A stretch of 64,000 nt of DNA. It comes from Pilimelia terevasa (lineage in GTDB: Bacteria; Actinomycetota; Actinomycetes; Mycobacteriales; Micromonosporaceae). Of this stretch, positions 62,339-64,000 are shown one piece after another. Below the pieces are notes generated by a model. It ran no database searches, was not told the DNA's origin, and saw nothing but the letters and a program-made list of their open reading frames with translations. The stretch lies in NCBI RefSeq assembly GCF_014647915.1, contig NZ_BMQC01000006.1, forward strand, positions 186,001 through 250,000, written 5' to 3'. Each line of letters opens with the position of its first letter. The first letter of the stretch is position 1. Position numbers and translations under genes: made by a program.

Positions 62339-63477
62339 GCCGCGGTCCGGCGCAGGAGGTCCTTGGCGATGATCACGCGCATGATCTCGTTGGTGCCTTC
62401 CAGGATCTGGTGGACCCGCAGGTCCCGGACGATCTTCTCGATGCCGGTCTCGGTCAGGTAGCCGTAGCCGCCGTGCAGTTGCAGCGCCGCGTCGGCGACC
62501 TCGTACCCGGCGTCGGTGGCGAGGCGCTTGGCCATGGCGCACAGGCGGGTCGCGTGCGGGGCGCCGGTGTCCAGGGCGTCAGCGGCCTCCCACAGCAGGA
62601 GCCGGGCCGCCGCGAGGTGGGTGTGGGCGTCGGCGACCCGGAAGCGCAGCGCCTGCGCCTCGGCCAGCGGCGCGCCGAACGCCTGCCGGTCGTGCAGGTG
62701 GGACACGGCGCGGTCGAGGGCGGCGCGGGCGCCGCCCAGCGAGCAGGCGCCGATGTTGATCCGGCCGCCGTCGAGCGCGACCATCGCGATGCCGAAGCCC
62801 CCGCCCTCCCCGCCGAGCAGGCCGCCCGCCGGCACGCGGGCGCCGTCGAGGACGACCTGGCGGGTGGGCTGGGCGTTCCAGCCCATCTTCGCCTCGTTCG
62901 GCCCGAAGGACAGGCCGGGGGTGTCGGCCTCGACCAGGAACGCCGAGATGCCGCCCGCCCCGGGGCCGCCGCTGCGGGCGAACACCACGTACAGGCCGGC
63001 GGCGCCCGCGCCGGAGATGAACTGCTTGACCCCGTCCAGCCGCCACCCGCCGCCGTCGCGCACGGCGCGGGTGCGCAGGGCGGCGGCGTCGCTGCCCGCG
63101 CCGGGCTCGGTGAGGCAGTACGCGCCCAGGTCGTCCATCGCGCACAGCCGCGGCAGGTGGGCGGCCCGCTGGGCGTCGTCGCCGTACCGGTCGACCATCG
63201 CGGCGACCATGTTGTGGACCGAGGTGTACGCGGCCAGCGACGGGCAGCCGCCGGCCAGCGCCTCGAAGATCAGCGCGCCGTCCAGCCGGCCGAGGCCGCT
63301 GCCGCCGTACCGCTCGTCGACGTACACGCCGCCGAGCCCCAACTGCGCGGCCTTGCGCAGCACGTCCACGGGGAAGTGCTTGCGCTGGTCCCACTCCACG
63401 GCGCGGGGGGCCAGGTGCTCGGCGGCGAAGTCGGCGGCGGTGTCGGCCAGCGCCCGCTGGTCGTCGGTCAGTCGCAT
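62335..63477 (-). CDS. Acyl-CoA dehydrogenase (isobutyryl-CoA dehydrogenase-like)
   Basis: A 380-residue flavoprotein oxidising the valine-derived acyl-CoA (isobutyryl-CoA inferred from context). FAD and substrate landmarks: AYCLTEPGAGSDAAAL, GVKQFISGAG, a central FGIAMVALDGGRINIGA segment, QLHGGYGYLTE and the catalytic Glu in VHQILEGTNEIM (about 362). No signal peptide. Begins 7 bases after the mmsA stop. Confidence 0.93.
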   Translation of the reverse strand: MRLTDDQRALADTAADFAAEHLAPRAVEWDQRKHFPVDVLRKAAQLGLGGVYVDERYGGSGLGRLDGALIFEALAGGCPSLAAYTSVHNMVAAMVDRYGDDAQRAAHLPRLCAMDDLGAYCLTEPGAGSDAAALRTRAVRDGGGWRLDGVKQFISGAGAAGLYVVFARSGGPGAGGISAFLVEADTPGLSFGPNEAKMGWNAQPTRQVVLDGARVPAGGLLGGEGGGFGIAMVALDGGRINIGACSLGGARAALDRAVSHLHDRQAFGAPLAEAQALRFRVADAHTHLAAARLLLWEAADALDTGAPHATRLCAMAKRLATDAGYEVADAALQLHGGYGYLTETGIEKIVRDLRVHQILEGTNEIMRVIIAKDLLRRTAA

Positions 63478-63484
63478 CGCCGGC

Positions 63485-64000
63485 TCAGCTCATCGTCGGG
63501 ATGACGAAGCTGGCCCCGTCCCGCACGCCGCGGGAGGGCCACCGCGAGGTGACCGTCTTGGTCCGGGTGTAGAAGCGGATGGCGTCCGGGCCGTGCTGGT
63601 TGAGGTCGCCAAAGCCGGAGGCCTTCCAGCCGCCGAAGGTGTGGTAGGCGACCGGCACCGGGATCGGGACGTTCACCCCGACCATCCCGACCTGCACCCG
63701 CCGGGCGAAGTCGCGGGCGGTGTCGCCGTCGCGGGTGAAGATCGCCACCCCGTTGCCGTACGGGTGGGTGTCGCACAGCCGCAGGGCGGCCTCGTAGTCC
63801 GGCGCCCGCGTCACGCACAGCACCGGCCCAAAGATCTCCTCGGCGTACACCCGCATCTGCGGCGTCACGTGGTCGAACAGGGTGCCGCCGAGGTAGAACC
63901 CGTCGGGCCGGCCCGCCACGGCCACCTCCCGCCCGTCCACCACGGCGGTCGCGCCCTGCGCGATCCCGACCTCGACGTACTCGCGGACCCGCGCCCGCGC
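63485..64000 (-). CDS. mmsA: Methylmalonate-semialdehyde dehydrogenase, C-terminal part
   Basis: About 171 C-terminal residues of an aldehyde dehydrogenase whose start lies beyond the window edge. GGTLFDHVTPQMRVYAEEIFGPVL, YGNGVAIFTRDG, VGVNVPIPVPVAYHTFGGWK (family fingerprint Pro-Ile-Pro-Val-Pro and Phe-Gly-Gly-Trp-Lys) and FYTRTKTVTSRW identify the MmsA branch, which makes propionyl-CoA from methylmalonate semialdehyde. The catalytic Cys lies outside the window. First gene of the valine operon. Confidence 0.93.
   Translation of the reverse strand, partial: ARARVREYVEVGIAQGATAVVDGREVAVAGRPDGFYLGGTLFDHVTPQMRVYAEEIFGPVLCVTRAPDYEAALRLCDTHPYGNGVAIFTRDGDTARDFARRVQVGMVGVNVPIPVPVAYHTFGGWKASGFGDLNQHGPDAIRFYTRTKTVTSRWPSRGVRDGASFVIPTMS

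Overview
The window is chromosomal DNA of a very high-GC Actinomycete, most plausibly in or near the Micromonosporaceae. This rests on extreme G/C third positions, frequent GTG starts, apparently leaderless promoters, and families largely restricted to Actinomycetota (DUF3145, the PycTM-type membrane effector, the HelD-type RNA polymerase remodelling ATPase, the ppdK-dgt-dnaG neighbourhood). I did not see any rRNA, CRISPR array, insertion sequence or prophage.

Layout. 1-9 kb: cut-off GH3 lipoprotein, DUF3145 protein, small conserved-looking unknown, alpha/beta hydrolase, DedA protein, HelD-like ATPase, CDF metal exporter behind a palindromic promoter, STAS antagonist, and an acyl-ACP desaturase behind a 15-bp tandem operator-like array. 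9.3-17.1 kb: compact type IV pilus operon pilB-T-C-pilin-D-M-N-O. 17-28 kb: secreted nuclease, DUF4153/4173-type membrane protein, two exported proteins of unknown role, a frameshifted and truncated PAS membrane protein, DEAD-box helicase, cold-shock protein, two tRNAs and a YtxH-like protein. 27.8-33 kb: four-gene sigma factor / short protein / cytoplasmic subtilase / TPR-CHAT cassette. 33-44 kb: lipoprotein solute-binding protein, then housekeeping dnaG and dgt (with a PH-like partner and a degenerate asparagine-synthase-like protein), ppdK and a histidine kinase. 44-46 kb: GH9 lipoprotein.

46-57 kb is the accessory part: a VapBC module, then a tightly overlapping five-gene operon (47472-52270) of Crp/Fnr-like regulator, class III nucleotide cyclase, degenerate-P-loop STAND-like protein, unknown protein and PycTM-like membrane effector. 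This is a Pycsar-type antiphage layout with two extra genes. The C-terminus of the cyclase and the N-terminus of the STAND-like protein share an ungapped N-x-G-x-V...AHGTF motif resembling bacterial amyloid signalling motifs. I regard this as the strongest candidate for an undescribed system. It is followed by a Dus enzyme, a SWIM-domain protein and a three-gene DUF4331 operon.

57-64 kb: a cobalamin riboswitch with its expression-platform hairpin precedes metE, a classical B12-repressed methionine synthase. On the opposite strand lies a valine catabolic operon (mmsA, acyl-CoA dehydrogenase, 3-hydroxyisobutyryl-CoA hydrolase, mmsB), cut at the window edge and ending in a 34-residue remnant of an enoyl-CoA hydratase gene.
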